DNA from: Sacculina carcini
Taxonomy: Eukaryota > Arthropoda > Thecostraca > Sacculinidae
DNA length: 64,000 nt
Direction of reading: 5' to 3'
Assembly (NCBI GenBank): GCA_916048095.2
Contig: OU696591.1
Location: 5,611,499 to 5,675,498, forward strand
Part shown: positions 58,301 through 64,000 of the stretch, in pieces
Layout: each line of letters opens with the position of its first letter
How positions within the stretch are numbered: position 1 is the stretch's first letter
Position numbers and translations under genes: made by a program
Notes under the pieces: generated by a model
The model's database searches: none
The model's input: only the letters and a program-made list of their open reading frames with translations
Told to the model about the DNA's origin: nothing

Positions 58301-60719
58301 ATTTGTTGTGTATTGTTACTTTTTGCTATGCCGATTTTGATCATGATATACCCAATGAACTCTGAACTCAGCAGAATTCTAGGGGAGTATAATTGCATAT
58401 TCATAGTCGCAGTCAATCTGACAGGGGGTAAATATACCCAAATACCCCCCCACAGGATCTACGCTCATGACACACTGAAGAACGCCAACAAAAATTGCAA
58501 GCTAACAAAATTGAATAAGTTCAAAATATTTAGCGTATCAAGCGTTTGACGGCAGCTTCATTGGAGGACCACAACTTGAAACAGCACGTTCTTGCTATAA
58601 CATAATTTCTGAGACACGCTATTAGAGGGATTCAGTGAGTCAGTTTCTCATGTGTTCTGTGGTTTTGTTCACCAACTCGCGTATGATTCATGTGACGTCA
58701 AGCTCTGCTTGGTCATCATTGACTGCAGTTCTAATAACATTGCTTGGTCTTGATATCTGTGCTGCAAGCAACTCGGTAGTCCACTCAGTAGTAGCCTACT
58801 TATGTGACTGTCTTGATCGTAGGTGATTTGTGATTTTTCCCATATAATAATACTTCAAACACGAAGGGTTTGATGAATTCAACGTATGGAGTTCAGTGTG
58901 TTCAATAAAATTGAGAACCACGTGTTTCACCTACCATTGACATTCATGCTGTGCCGGAATTTCACTGATTCAATCATAAAATCCAGTGCCTTGTTCTGGT
59001 CGTGATCGCAATGAGCCAGAAAGCGACGAGACCAGCGTAAATCAACCTTGGCTCGTCTAACATCACACTCGTGCACACACTCTAACATAAACACACACAC
59101 AAACACATATTTATTTCATTTTCATTGATTAAACCATTATCGCCCGTTGATCTCATATGAGATCACTTAAAAGTAAGCATATTTTGTAGTTTTTGTCTAT
59201 ATTTATTAGGAACATTTCCTTTATATTAACGCAATATTTTTCAAAGAATTGATTTAAAATATGTGATAGACAAGCTTGAAAATGTCCCCAATATAATCAT
59301 GAGAGGTAGTGGGTTAAATCATTTATATAGCGCAATGCACACACATTACGTCTCGAATACGCATGACACAAACACACACACGCATACATACATACGTTCA
59401 CATACAGGCGTATTAATTAACACATATAAATATGGGACACACACACACATACAGTAAATAGTGCCTAGTAAGTAGGGGTGAAGATGTGTGTCGAGGCTCG
59501 GGGGGATGACAGTCATCATGCATTAGTGTTCAAAGTTGACTCAGTTTGGGTCAATTACATGTAACCCTCAACTATTTTCAGCCTAGTCAATTACAACACA
59601 AACATACCTCAATGAAAAGTATATTGCGTGATATAATTCTTCACATATTTCTAATTTCATACATTTTTTGTATATTTTCATTCTCCTTCTATGCTGATTT
59701 TGATGATAAAATACCCAATGAGCTGATCTCAGCAGAATTATCGGGGGGTATAATTGCATATTCATATAACCCAGCCAATTTGTCGGGGGTATATATACCC
59801 GGTCTAGGCTAAATGTGTAAGGATTCAAGAACATTAAAAACGCAAATTTATTAAACACGCTTAAAACGCACAAAAACGTTTCTATATGTTTCATAGATTT
59901 TAGGTTAGGTTAGGTTTAGCTGGTTAGGTTAGGTTAGGTTAGGACTGAAAGAAATTCGTTAAATAAAATTTTCTAAATCTAATGTTCTTGATTCCTGACA
60001 CCTTTGGCTTCAAACTATATTCCTTTATTAATACCTATAACCTATATTTAGTTCCTTTGCTTCCTTTTCATCTGCTCTCCACAAACATCTTATCGCTTCT
60101 TCTTCTGCATAAATGCGTTTCATGTACTCTTTGCTGTTTTTTATGTTGTTACCTCTGATTGCTCTTGTTTTTCTCATGTTGTGCACGGTATGTCTTTCCT
60201 TGTGCGTGCTGTTTTACGTTTGTTTTTTCCGCAAGCTTTTATCTTTTATTATGTTTTCCGCGCCTTTGCATTTTATCGTGCGCTTTATCGAATAAACGTT
60301 GTTGTGGTTGTTGTTATATACCCCCAGGATCTACGTCCATGCTAGTGAGATAGGGAGGTGAAAAGGTGACAGACGACTCCGACACTGCCGCCGGCCGAAA
60401 CCGGATAGCGGCTCTCCTTGGACACTCATAAATTATATAATAGAAAATGCCATCTCAAACATAATAAAATCAAAGACAATAAAAAAGTTATGCACACAAG
60501 CTGTGCACAACCATTTCCTGCGTGAAAATAACAAAAAATACTCCACAATGAATAGAAGTTATCTAATGCCAATTTTATTTGTGAATTTTATAAAAATTAC
60601 AATATAAATCACTAACCTCGCATGTCCTCATCTTGAATACGAAGCAGAAACTTGTCGCTGAGAGCACGTGCGTCTTCGTCGCTGATGTCGTCTGCGTGTA
60701 TTAGAGCAGCATCCGGCAT
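35852..60719 (-). CDS. MOSPD2: MOSPD2 gene, complete (9 coding exons)
   Basis: MOSPD2 is an ER-anchored tether: its MSP domain binds FFAT motifs of partners at other organelles, and it carries an N-terminal CRAL-TRIO domain. The exons total 1590 bp (529 codons plus TGA), close to the 518 residues of human MOSPD2, and all phases agree. In order: CRAL-TRIO N region (about 35-85), CRAL-TRIO lipid-binding domain (about 85-240, with TIVFDMAQAGFANIDIGFIQ), an acidic low-complexity linker (about 240-330), MSP domain (about 334-445, with SPAEEI, PLILTNHGS, IAFKVKTTSRDKFRVRP), a heptad-like segment SDVTQRLDDVTRQMSDVTSR, and a final membrane anchor LFIVWSLVVLVLLQCVAMLL. Intron 4 (40713-52991) is 12.3 kb and full of mobile elements. 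It is head-to-head with SNAPC2. Confidence 0.94.
36383..36592 (-). CDS. MOSPD2: MOSPD2 exon 8 (second half of MSP domain)
   Basis: Encodes VKTTSRDKFRVRPSGGVV, the FFAT-binding strand of MSP domains ('FKVKTTAP..Y.VRP'), then DRFLLLAASTD and ALWQ. Phase 0. Confidence 0.94.
36637..36849 (+). mobile_element. tRNA-derived SINE, copy 4
   Basis: Head GTGGTGTAGTGGTTAGCG and B box GGTTCGAATCC; 45 bp upstream of MOSPD2 exon 8 on the opposite strand. Truncated tail. Confidence 0.85.
37030..37250 (+). mobile_element. Same (TAA)n-tailed element, copy 2
   Basis: CACAGGGTGGTAATAGTGCA and the upstream CTTTTGGTTAGCTTCCA. It ends 14 bp past MOSPD2 exon 7 on the opposite strand. Confidence 0.6.
37264..37380 (-). 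CDS. MOSPD2: MOSPD2 exon 7 (first half of MSP domain)
   Basis: Encodes IAGSLEVSPAEEIVFQSG and CPLILTNHGSSPIAFK, the first strands of the MSP (VAP-like) domain. Phase 0 at both ends; the GTGCTC donor is weak. Confidence 0.93.
37899..37972 (+). tRNA. tRNA-like sequence (probable pseudogene or SINE head)
   Basis: GCCTCGT pairs with GCGAGGT as a full acceptor stem (two wobble pairs), the T arm CAGGG-TTCGATT-CCCTG is perfect and a D arm AGCCGAGTGGCT is present. The anticodon stem around CTTTGAG (UUG if read as Gln) pairs poorly. Another B-box-like sequence lies inverted at about 38165-38180, hinting at a composite SINE. Confidence 0.45.
38247..38575. mobile_element. MITE with CCGTAAAATCCCTATT ends
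   Basis: CCGTAAAATCCCTATTAGAA at the left and CAAATAGAGAATTTACGG at the right are inverted. A related left half is at 25268-25400. Confidence 0.55.
38590..38830 (+). mobile_element. Same (TAA)n-tailed element, copy 3
   Basis: CGCACAGGGTGGTAATAGTG; lies next to MOSPD2 exon 6. Confidence 0.6.
38872..39278 (-). CDS. MOSPD2: MOSPD2 exon 6
   Basis: Encodes ATWGMVKNMLPAKSHQLIRF, VPEWCCLTRWGG (end of the CRAL-TRIO domain) and a long low-complexity linker with GHDLKGSGHARINGHSSS. Donor GTGAGT, phase 0. Confidence 0.92.
39425..40325 (+). repeat. 13-bp minisatellite array in a MOSPD2 intron
   Basis: About 69 copies of TACTCACTAGTTG with a few point variants (TATTC, GAACTC, TACTT). It occupies about two thirds of the intron between the microexon and exon 6 and ends exactly where a LINE-end-like fragment (GTACAGGAGATGAGCAAG) begins. 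Confidence 0.96.
40320..40490 (-). mobile_element. LINE terminal fragment beside the 13-bp array
   Basis: GTACAGGAGATGAGCAAGAC through GGTCTGCCTAAGG, homologous to 30205-30400. Confidence 0.6.
40694..40712 (-). CDS. MOSPD2: MOSPD2 exon 5, a 19-bp microexon
   Basis: Encodes MPMLFT plus one base, filling the family's 'MPWLMNA' stretch between the YYP core and the following helix. It has a TTCAG acceptor and GTGAGA donor, and only with it do exons 4 and 6 join in frame. Confidence 0.8.
40793..42540 (-). repeat. Tandem copies of the Helitron-like 3' terminal region
   Basis: The motif AAACCCGCCCGTCGTGCGG recurs about eleven times. Copies preceded by CTAGCAT are at 40793, near 41052, 41345, 41729 and 41956, spaced about 230-380 bp; intermediate copies follow CCTCATATTT instead. 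Confidence 0.8.
42640..43960 (-). repeat. About 340-bp internal repeats, left block
   Basis: GCGCATAATAGCTGTCAAAT recurs at about 42706 and 43046, each followed by a shared module containing ACACCGCCGTAA and AGCACGATG. A third, diverged module follows. Confidence 0.8.
44790..49734 (-). CDS. Gln/Asn-rich tandem-repeat protein, interrupted ORF
   Basis: Minus-strand ORF nested in MOSPD2 intron 4. The N-terminal part (about 95 residues, MDFYAPPIYTLPMVDCYLPM...) is Tyr/Pro-rich; then come hundreds of residues of PNYQQQQ-type repeats; then a unique Q/N-rich C-terminal part of about 335 residues ending FRLMK. The repeat is flanked by matching motifs, VEYTPPQASYEQCYCYVHPP and VGYSPPQFCYEQQFCCYVYP, in the same frame. 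One extra T near 48562 shifts the frame and a unit near 46873 reads TAA, so as assembled the ORF is broken. No signal peptide or membrane segment. The family is not recognised; composition is prion-like. It could be a real single-exon gene with assembly errors in the array, or a decaying one. Confidence 0.5.
45797..49460 (-). repeat. Coding minisatellite, 21/24/27-bp units (PNYQQQQ)
   Basis: About 3.7 kb of near-identical units, core TTGTTGTTGTTGATAGTTTGG on the plus strand. Units differ by whole CAA codons and by Tyr/His exchange (ATA/ATG on plus). Larger blocks are themselves duplicated, for example around 46430-46860, 47500-47660 and 47790-47940. Confidence 0.95.
50025..50172 (+). repeat. 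Dispersed repeat, copy 4, left half only
   Basis: GGGATGACAGCCATCATGCA to ATTGCATATAATTGCACACA; it ends where the Helitron-like repeats begin. Confidence 0.7.
50160..51983 (-). mobile_element. Helitron-like element, 5' end intact
   Basis: The minus strand starts TCTATATATATAAAAGAG at 51983 and continues through the same internal repeats as 42640-43960 (AATAGCTGTCAAATTGGCAA at about 50229, 50572 and 50984). The similarity stops near 50160 without a 3' terminus; the Q/N-rich gene lies beyond. Confidence 0.5.
51984..52935 (-). mobile_element. Helitron-like element, both ends intact
   Basis: On the minus strand it starts A|TCTATATATATAAAAG at 52935 and ends in ACGGGCGGGTTTTAATG-CTAG at 51984. 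About 950 bp, no coding capacity. Its 3' end touches the 5' end of the next element with no spacer. Confidence 0.6.
52992..53136 (-). CDS. MOSPD2: MOSPD2 exon 4
   Basis: Encodes ITIVFDMAQAGFANIDIGFI and KLYYPDMLQSILVFE, the core of the CRAL-TRIO fold ('YYP..L..I.IF'). Acceptor TTCCACAG, donor GTGCGT, phase 0. Confidence 0.95.
53205..53400 (-). mobile_element. Same (TAA)n-tailed element, copy 4
   Basis: Inverted: AAGTGCACTATTACCACCCT; begins about 70 bp upstream of MOSPD2 exon 4. Confidence 0.6.
53938..54109. mobile_element. hAT-like element, diverged
   Basis: CAGTGGCGGAGTCAGGAG with a decayed right end near 54109. Confidence 0.45.
54565..54655 (+). repeat. (TG)n microsatellite, about 90 bp
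   Basis: Nearly perfect TG run in MOSPD2 intron 3. Confidence 0.97.
55101..55281 (-). CDS. MOSPD2: MOSPD2 exon 3
   Basis: Encodes DLTYGDVRREFFDIGAVHSH, CRLFVFNSRLHYKQSGDM and RQFLAYWIEKIER, the first strands of the CRAL-TRIO lipid-binding domain. Donor GTAAGT, phase 2. Confidence 0.92.
55337..55391. repeat. (TA)n microsatellite upstream of MOSPD2 exon 3
   Basis: About 27 TA units next to a CA run and the exon 3 acceptor. Confidence 0.95.
55405..55573. repeat. Inverted repeat with 75-bp arms
   Basis: 55405-55479 is the reverse complement of 55499-55573 with one mismatch; the spacer is 19 bp. The arms contain TTTCGGTCTTGAGACC. Both outer ends run into TA repeats. Confidence 0.93.
56694..56944. 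mobile_element. hAT-like element
   Basis: CAGTGGCGGCGCTAAGG and CCCGGCGCCGCCACTG. Confidence 0.6.
56945..58123. other. MOSPD2 intron 2 sequence with no recognised feature
   Basis: AT-rich; short CA/GACA runs near 57100 and 57770. No ORF with family resemblance. Confidence 0.5.
58124..58475 (+). repeat. Dispersed repeat, copy 2
   Basis: Same start and end words as 13262-13625; the G/C palindrome is degenerate. Confidence 0.8.
58935..59081 (-). CDS. MOSPD2: MOSPD2 exon 2
   Basis: Encodes DLRWSRRFLAHCDHDQNKAL and VKFRHSMNVND, the CRAL-TRIO N-terminal helices ('RFLRAR..D...A..ML'). Acceptor TGTTAG, donor GTAGGT, phase 1. Confidence 0.9.
59484..60345 (+). repeat. Dispersed repeat, copy 3, interrupted
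   Basis: Homologous ends with a 0.5-kb composite insertion at about 59803-60315. Confidence 0.75.
59803..60009. mobile_element. Second MITE copy, inserted in another repeat
   Basis: Same termini and TTAGG-rich centre (nine TTAGG-like units). It interrupts the repeat at 59484-60345. A separate AT-rich insert, perhaps a retro-element end with AATAAA near 60291, fills 60010-60315. Confidence 0.7.
60617..60719 (-). CDS. MOSPD2: MOSPD2 exon 1 (start)
   Basis: Starts MPDAALIHADDISDEDARAL and ends at QDEDMR plus one base before GTTAGT. It is acidic and weakly conserved; phase 1 fits exon 2. Confidence 0.8.
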
Positions 60720-61509
60720 TATAGAAAAACACCCACGAAAGCCGAGCAGAAAACACACACACACACACACACTTGTCCACAGCAACACAACGCTAAATCC
60801 CTGCTGTATCACTCCACGAACTAGAATAACGAACAAGGTTAAGAAGCAGCCGCACCAGACTTGTTCAAACACGCACCAACATATGCACCGCTTGAAACAG
60901 CGCGCAACAACAAACAAACCAACGAGCACAATGCAATGATGCCAGACTGATTCACCGCACTCACTCAAATATCGCCCTTGGCCTTAGTAACACTTTCTTC
61001 CGCTAGATAGCGCTGTGAAATCTCAGGAGCGCTAATTTCGCGCGCATTCAAACGCTTCTGCGAAAATGATCAATGCGATAAACTGTGATTATTCTTGAGA
61101 AGTGCGGTAATAATACAGGATTCCCAATACCATTGGTCATTTGATTTGAGAAAATTTAAAATTAATTTGAAGAAATTTAAAATTGATTTGACAAAAATCA
61201 AATGGGAGTTAAAAAGTGAAAATAGAGTCCAAAAAGCAAAAATGATTTTAGATGAGTGGAAATGGATTCATTATCAAACAGCTCATCAGTTTATAAATAT
61301 ACATTTATAATTTGCAATTAAAGTTTGTGCGTGCAATATGTTGTCTTTTTTCTGCTTGAGCTTTGGCGTTTTTCTATTTAGGTGTCTGGCAGCACTGGTT
61401 TGCGATGAACTTGAATTGCATGCTGAGATCACATGCTTTTAAAATTTGTTTGTTGTCTGGCGGTTTTTGGTTGCTTATTAAATTAGAATATTCAAATATC
61501 TTAGTTGTC
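60720..61509. promoter_or_regulatory. Divergent promoter region between MOSPD2 and SNAPC2
   Basis: About 790 bp separate the opposing start codons. The part near 60960-61060 has CpG-containing sequence (GCGCGC) in an otherwise AT-rich stretch. No microsatellite longer than about 20 bp except near 60750. No TATA box recognised. Confidence 0.5.
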
Positions 61510-61541
61510 ATGCCTGACGAGAGGCGTTTTTCACTTCGATG
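61510..61541 (+). CDS. SNAPC2: SNAPC2-like exon 1 (start)
   Basis: Encodes MPDERRFSLR plus two bases before GTGAGT; phase 2 fits exon 2. It is very short, so the start is provisional. Confidence 0.5.
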
Positions 61542-64000
61542 GTGAGTGTATGTTTTTAGGCGATTCGCATTTCATGTTTATTGTATCGATTAACATTTAT
61601 GCAACCTACAATGTTAGATCAATTCAAAAATATGTTCACTACAATGAAAATCCGGAATGTGTGCCAGTATGTGTTGGGTTAGCGATGTAATCTGATTTGG
61701 TACGTAGCTAAGGTCTTGTATGATATGTCCTGTCCTGTATGATAGTGCATATTTTGGCCATTTTCAATTAAGCAATTATGCATGGGACATTTTTGTATTT
61801 GTTTAATTATGTTGTGCATATTAACGTTTTTGTTCTTTTATTTGTTTGTTTATGTTAATGTGTGTTTGTTTTGTGTATATATCTGGCAATTTGTGTATGT
61901 GTGTGTGTATGTGTGTTGTTGCGGCTCTAGCCTGTTGCGATCCAACAAAAACGACAAGAACAGACGTTGCCCGGACGGCGACTCGCAGACTTCACAGCGA
62001 CAAGAAGAGCAGCAGCAAGCCGGTCGCTCATGGAGTCGTCGCGAGTTGACGGCGCTGCTAACTGCTCTGCATGAGTTGGGTACGACTGATCTGAACCAGG
62101 TGGCTGCGCGGGTTCCAAGACGATCAGCACACCAGGTGCTTGCATTCTCCACGCTCTTACACACACTCTCTCTTGCTCTTCTTCTCTTTCTCTTACTTTT
62201 TTATTCGTCCTATGTTTTTTCTCTGTAATTTTTCTCTTTCTGCTCCAATCTGATTATTTTGCTATTTCACCTTTTGCCTTTCATTCTTTCATGTCCCCAG
62301 TCTATTGAGTTTCATCTATCAATCTATACTCTTCGCCACTATCGCTTCACTACTATTCCAGTCTTTTCTACTATTCCAGTCTTTCAGCCTTATATCAACC
62401 GATTTCAAGCTAAACTGTGTGTGTGTCTGTGTAGTCACCTGTTTGTACTCAGCTATTTGTTTAGCACAGGAGATTTATTACAGGAGAGTATTTCACACTA
62501 CCCGGTCTGTCTTTAAATGTTCCTACGCTATTAGCTCCTACAATATTCTCCCTTAACTGATTCCAGACATCAACACACCTGTATATGGGAAACTATACTT
62601 CTTAACATCTCTCAAACATCTAGTCCTTTTCAGTTTCTTTCCATGACCCCTCTTGCCTGAATTATCCCAAACTACACAATTATTCCTATCTAACTTTTGC
62701 ATAACCATTCTATGTCTAAAACAATAATCAAGTCGCCCCTTAGACTACGTTGTTCTAAAGATGGCAAACCAAGCACTTTTAGTCTTTCCTCATACGACTA
62801 ACTACACATGTGTTTGTGTTTGTGTGTGTGTGTGTGTCAGGTGCGCGAGTACACGCGCTATCTGCGCTGCGCCGCCAATCATATGGACATGGACGAGAAT
62901 GGCGGAGTGGCGGCGCCCGTCGACGATTGGCTGTCTCGCGTCGAGAATGTCGAGCGTCGCATGTCTGCCGGCTGGCAACATATTGCAAATCGTTCCTCCA
63001 CGCTGGCCGTGACGCTGCGAGCGGCCGCGCTGCAGGAACAAGATCGCGTGACCCCCTCCTCCGGCACATCCAACATCCCGAGAACATCAACAACATCCTG
63101 TACATCCGATACCTCAACAACATCCAGTTTATCGACGATCTCCACAACATCCAGCATCTCCGCCGTCACATCTTCAACATCCACCACATCCAACACCTCC
63201 CGAACATCCGCCATGAAACAGGGGCATTGCCGTGTCGCCAGAGGAAACGGCGGTTGCAGGGCTGCCACTCAAGATTTCAGCGGAGTTTATCTCTATCTGG
63301 CAGCATTGGCTGATAATCAGGTGAAATCTCGTGATTTGGTCGCGGCCAACCTTTTAGTGTTCAGTGATTCAATAAAAAGTTCTGCGATTGCAAATGCAAC
63401 GAGTGTCCTTAGGGTAGCACACACCCGCCTCACAAGCGAGAGGTCCGTGGTTCGAATCCCGGTGGATGAGAATTTTATGGGCGGATTCTATAATCCAACA
63501 GCCCCTGTCCACCCAGCAGTAAATGATGGTACCAGATATCAGTCATGTGTTGTGCCATGCATTCTAGTGAGGTGGTCTTCTTTAATACGTCTTCCGTCCT
63601 TGTGGCGCCATAGCGTAAGTGGCAGGCCTCAAGAGACAGCTGCTACACGGGTAGAAGTCGAGGCTTATTAACACACACAGGTGTACCCCGTGCAGCTCGC
63701 TGTCACCGCAGAACCGACCCTTTCCACGCTATGACACCACAAGGACGGAAGACGTATTAGAGAGGGCCACCTCCCCAGAATGCATGACACAACACATGAA
63801 TGATATCTGGTACCATCATTTACTGCTGGGTAGACAGGGGCTGTTGAATTATAGAATTCACCCAATGAAATTCTCCTCGGCCGGGATTTGAACCACGGAT
63901 CTCCCGCTTGTGAGGCGGGTGTGCTAACAACTGCACCACGCAGTCCAACAAGTGTATGTGCTTATTGTATGTGTTTATTGTGTAGGTGCCTCCGTCGCCT
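61510..64000 (+). CDS. SNAPC2: SNAPC2-like gene, 5' part (continues past the right edge)
   Basis: SNAPC2 is a subunit of the snRNA-activating complex that binds the proximal sequence element of snRNA promoters. Exons 61510-61541, 61931-62135, 62841-63320 and 63986-64000 join in phase. The product has a Myb/SANT-like segment SWSRRELTALLTALHELGTT followed by VAARVPRRSAHQVREYTRYL, as in SNAPC2 ('W..R..R.L..LL......L...L.GR...'), then PVDDWLSRVENVERRMSAGW, a Ser/Thr-rich linker, and ATQDFSGVYLYLAALADNQ, which fits the family's 'EDFAVDFEKIYKYLSSV'. The family diverges fast, so the call rests on segment order as well as identity. Confidence 0.7.
61931..62135 (+). CDS. SNAPC2: SNAPC2-like exon 2 (Myb-like segment)
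   Basis: Encodes LLRSNKNDKNRRCPDGDS, a Gln-rich stretch and the SANT-like helix pair ending RRSAHQ. Acceptor CTCTAG, donor GTGCTT, phase 0. Confidence 0.75.
62430..62805 (-). mobile_element. LINE C-terminal fragment in SNAPC2 intron 2
   Basis: AGTCACCTGTTTGTACTCAG, then GAAACTATACTTCTTAACAT and CAAGTCGCCCCTTAG. Abuts the TG tract before exon 3. Confidence 0.6.
62841..63320 (+). CDS. SNAPC2: SNAPC2-like exon 3
   Basis: Encodes VREYTRYLRCAANHMDMDEN, the WLSRVENVERRM helix, a (ACATCC)-type repeat coding a Ser/Thr linker, and DFSGVYLYLAALADNQ before GTGAAA. Phase 0 at both ends. Confidence 0.75.
63401..63625 (+). mobile_element. tRNA-derived SINE, copy 5
   Basis: 5'-truncated head but intact B box GGTTCGAATCC and body, in SNAPC2 intron 3. 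Confidence 0.83.
63636..63950 (-). mobile_element. tRNA-derived SINE, copy 6, inverted next to copy 5
   Basis: Full-length minus copy, tail to tail with copy 5, making a large inverted repeat; ends 35 bp before SNAPC2 exon 4. Confidence 0.87.
63986..64000 (+). CDS. SNAPC2: SNAPC2-like exon 4, first 5 codons
   Basis: Acceptor TTGTGTAG followed by VPPSP in phase 0, cut by the window end. Confidence 0.5.

Noticed and set aside
61095-61310. 71-codon Lys-rich ORF in the MOSPD2/SNAPC2 gap
   Set aside because: AT-rich, repetitive FKI.LKKFKI.L pattern, no family resemblance.
63222-63318. Alternative SNAPC2 frame reading ETAVAGLPLKISAEFISIWQ
   Set aside because: It has an in-frame stop just upstream (63214) and would need a frameshift; the main frame gives DFSGVYLYLAALADNQ, better family agreement, and phase 0 into exon 4.

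Overview
The window looks like nuclear DNA of an invertebrate animal, most likely an arthropod and possibly a crustacean. The evidence is spliced genes with GT-AG introns, introns packed with CA/TG microsatellites, tRNA-derived SINEs, several LINE and MITE families, an interstitial TTAGG-type repeat inside a MITE, and a small secreted peptide of arthropod style. The taxonomic call is inference; no species marker is present.

Layout. (1) 761-5595, minus: the 5' part of D2HGDH (mitochondrial D-2-hydroxyglutarate dehydrogenase), five coding exons; its 3' part lies beyond the left edge. (2) 5596-6255: a short divergent promoter region. (3) 6256-31526, plus: a complete PAN2 (poly(A)-specific ribonuclease subunit), 23 coding exons whose intron phases all agree, predicting 1369 residues. 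(4) 31527-35851: PAN2 3' UTR, repeats, and a small secreted-peptide gene on the minus strand (34181-34444). (5) 35852-60719, minus: a complete MOSPD2 (CRAL-TRIO, MSP domain, C-terminal membrane anchor), nine coding exons, 529 residues, including a 19-bp microexon. Its 12.3-kb fourth intron holds Helitron-like elements and a roughly 5-kb glutamine/asparagine-rich ORF. (6) 60720-61509: a second divergent promoter region. (7) 61510-64000, plus: the 5' part of a SNAPC2-like gene, running off the right edge.

The four conserved genes do not form one pathway: mitochondrial 2-hydroxyglutarate oxidation, mRNA deadenylation, ER contact-site lipid tethering and snRNA transcription. Their order is two head-to-head pairs (D2HGDH/PAN2 and MOSPD2/SNAPC2).

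The most interesting signals are: sense-strand (GU)n tracts abutting most 3' splice sites, with (AC)n tracts after several 5' splice sites, so that intron ends could pair; a roughly 99-copy, strictly 24-bp array in PAN2 intron 15 whose unit contains splice-donor-like and branch-site-like words; a 13-bp array in a MOSPD2 intron grown from a transposon end; Helitron-like elements joined end to end with no spacer; a CCCH zinc finger inside PAN2; and the interrupted Q/N-rich repeat gene. Exon models were made by eye from homology, splice consensus and phase agreement, not by alignment software.
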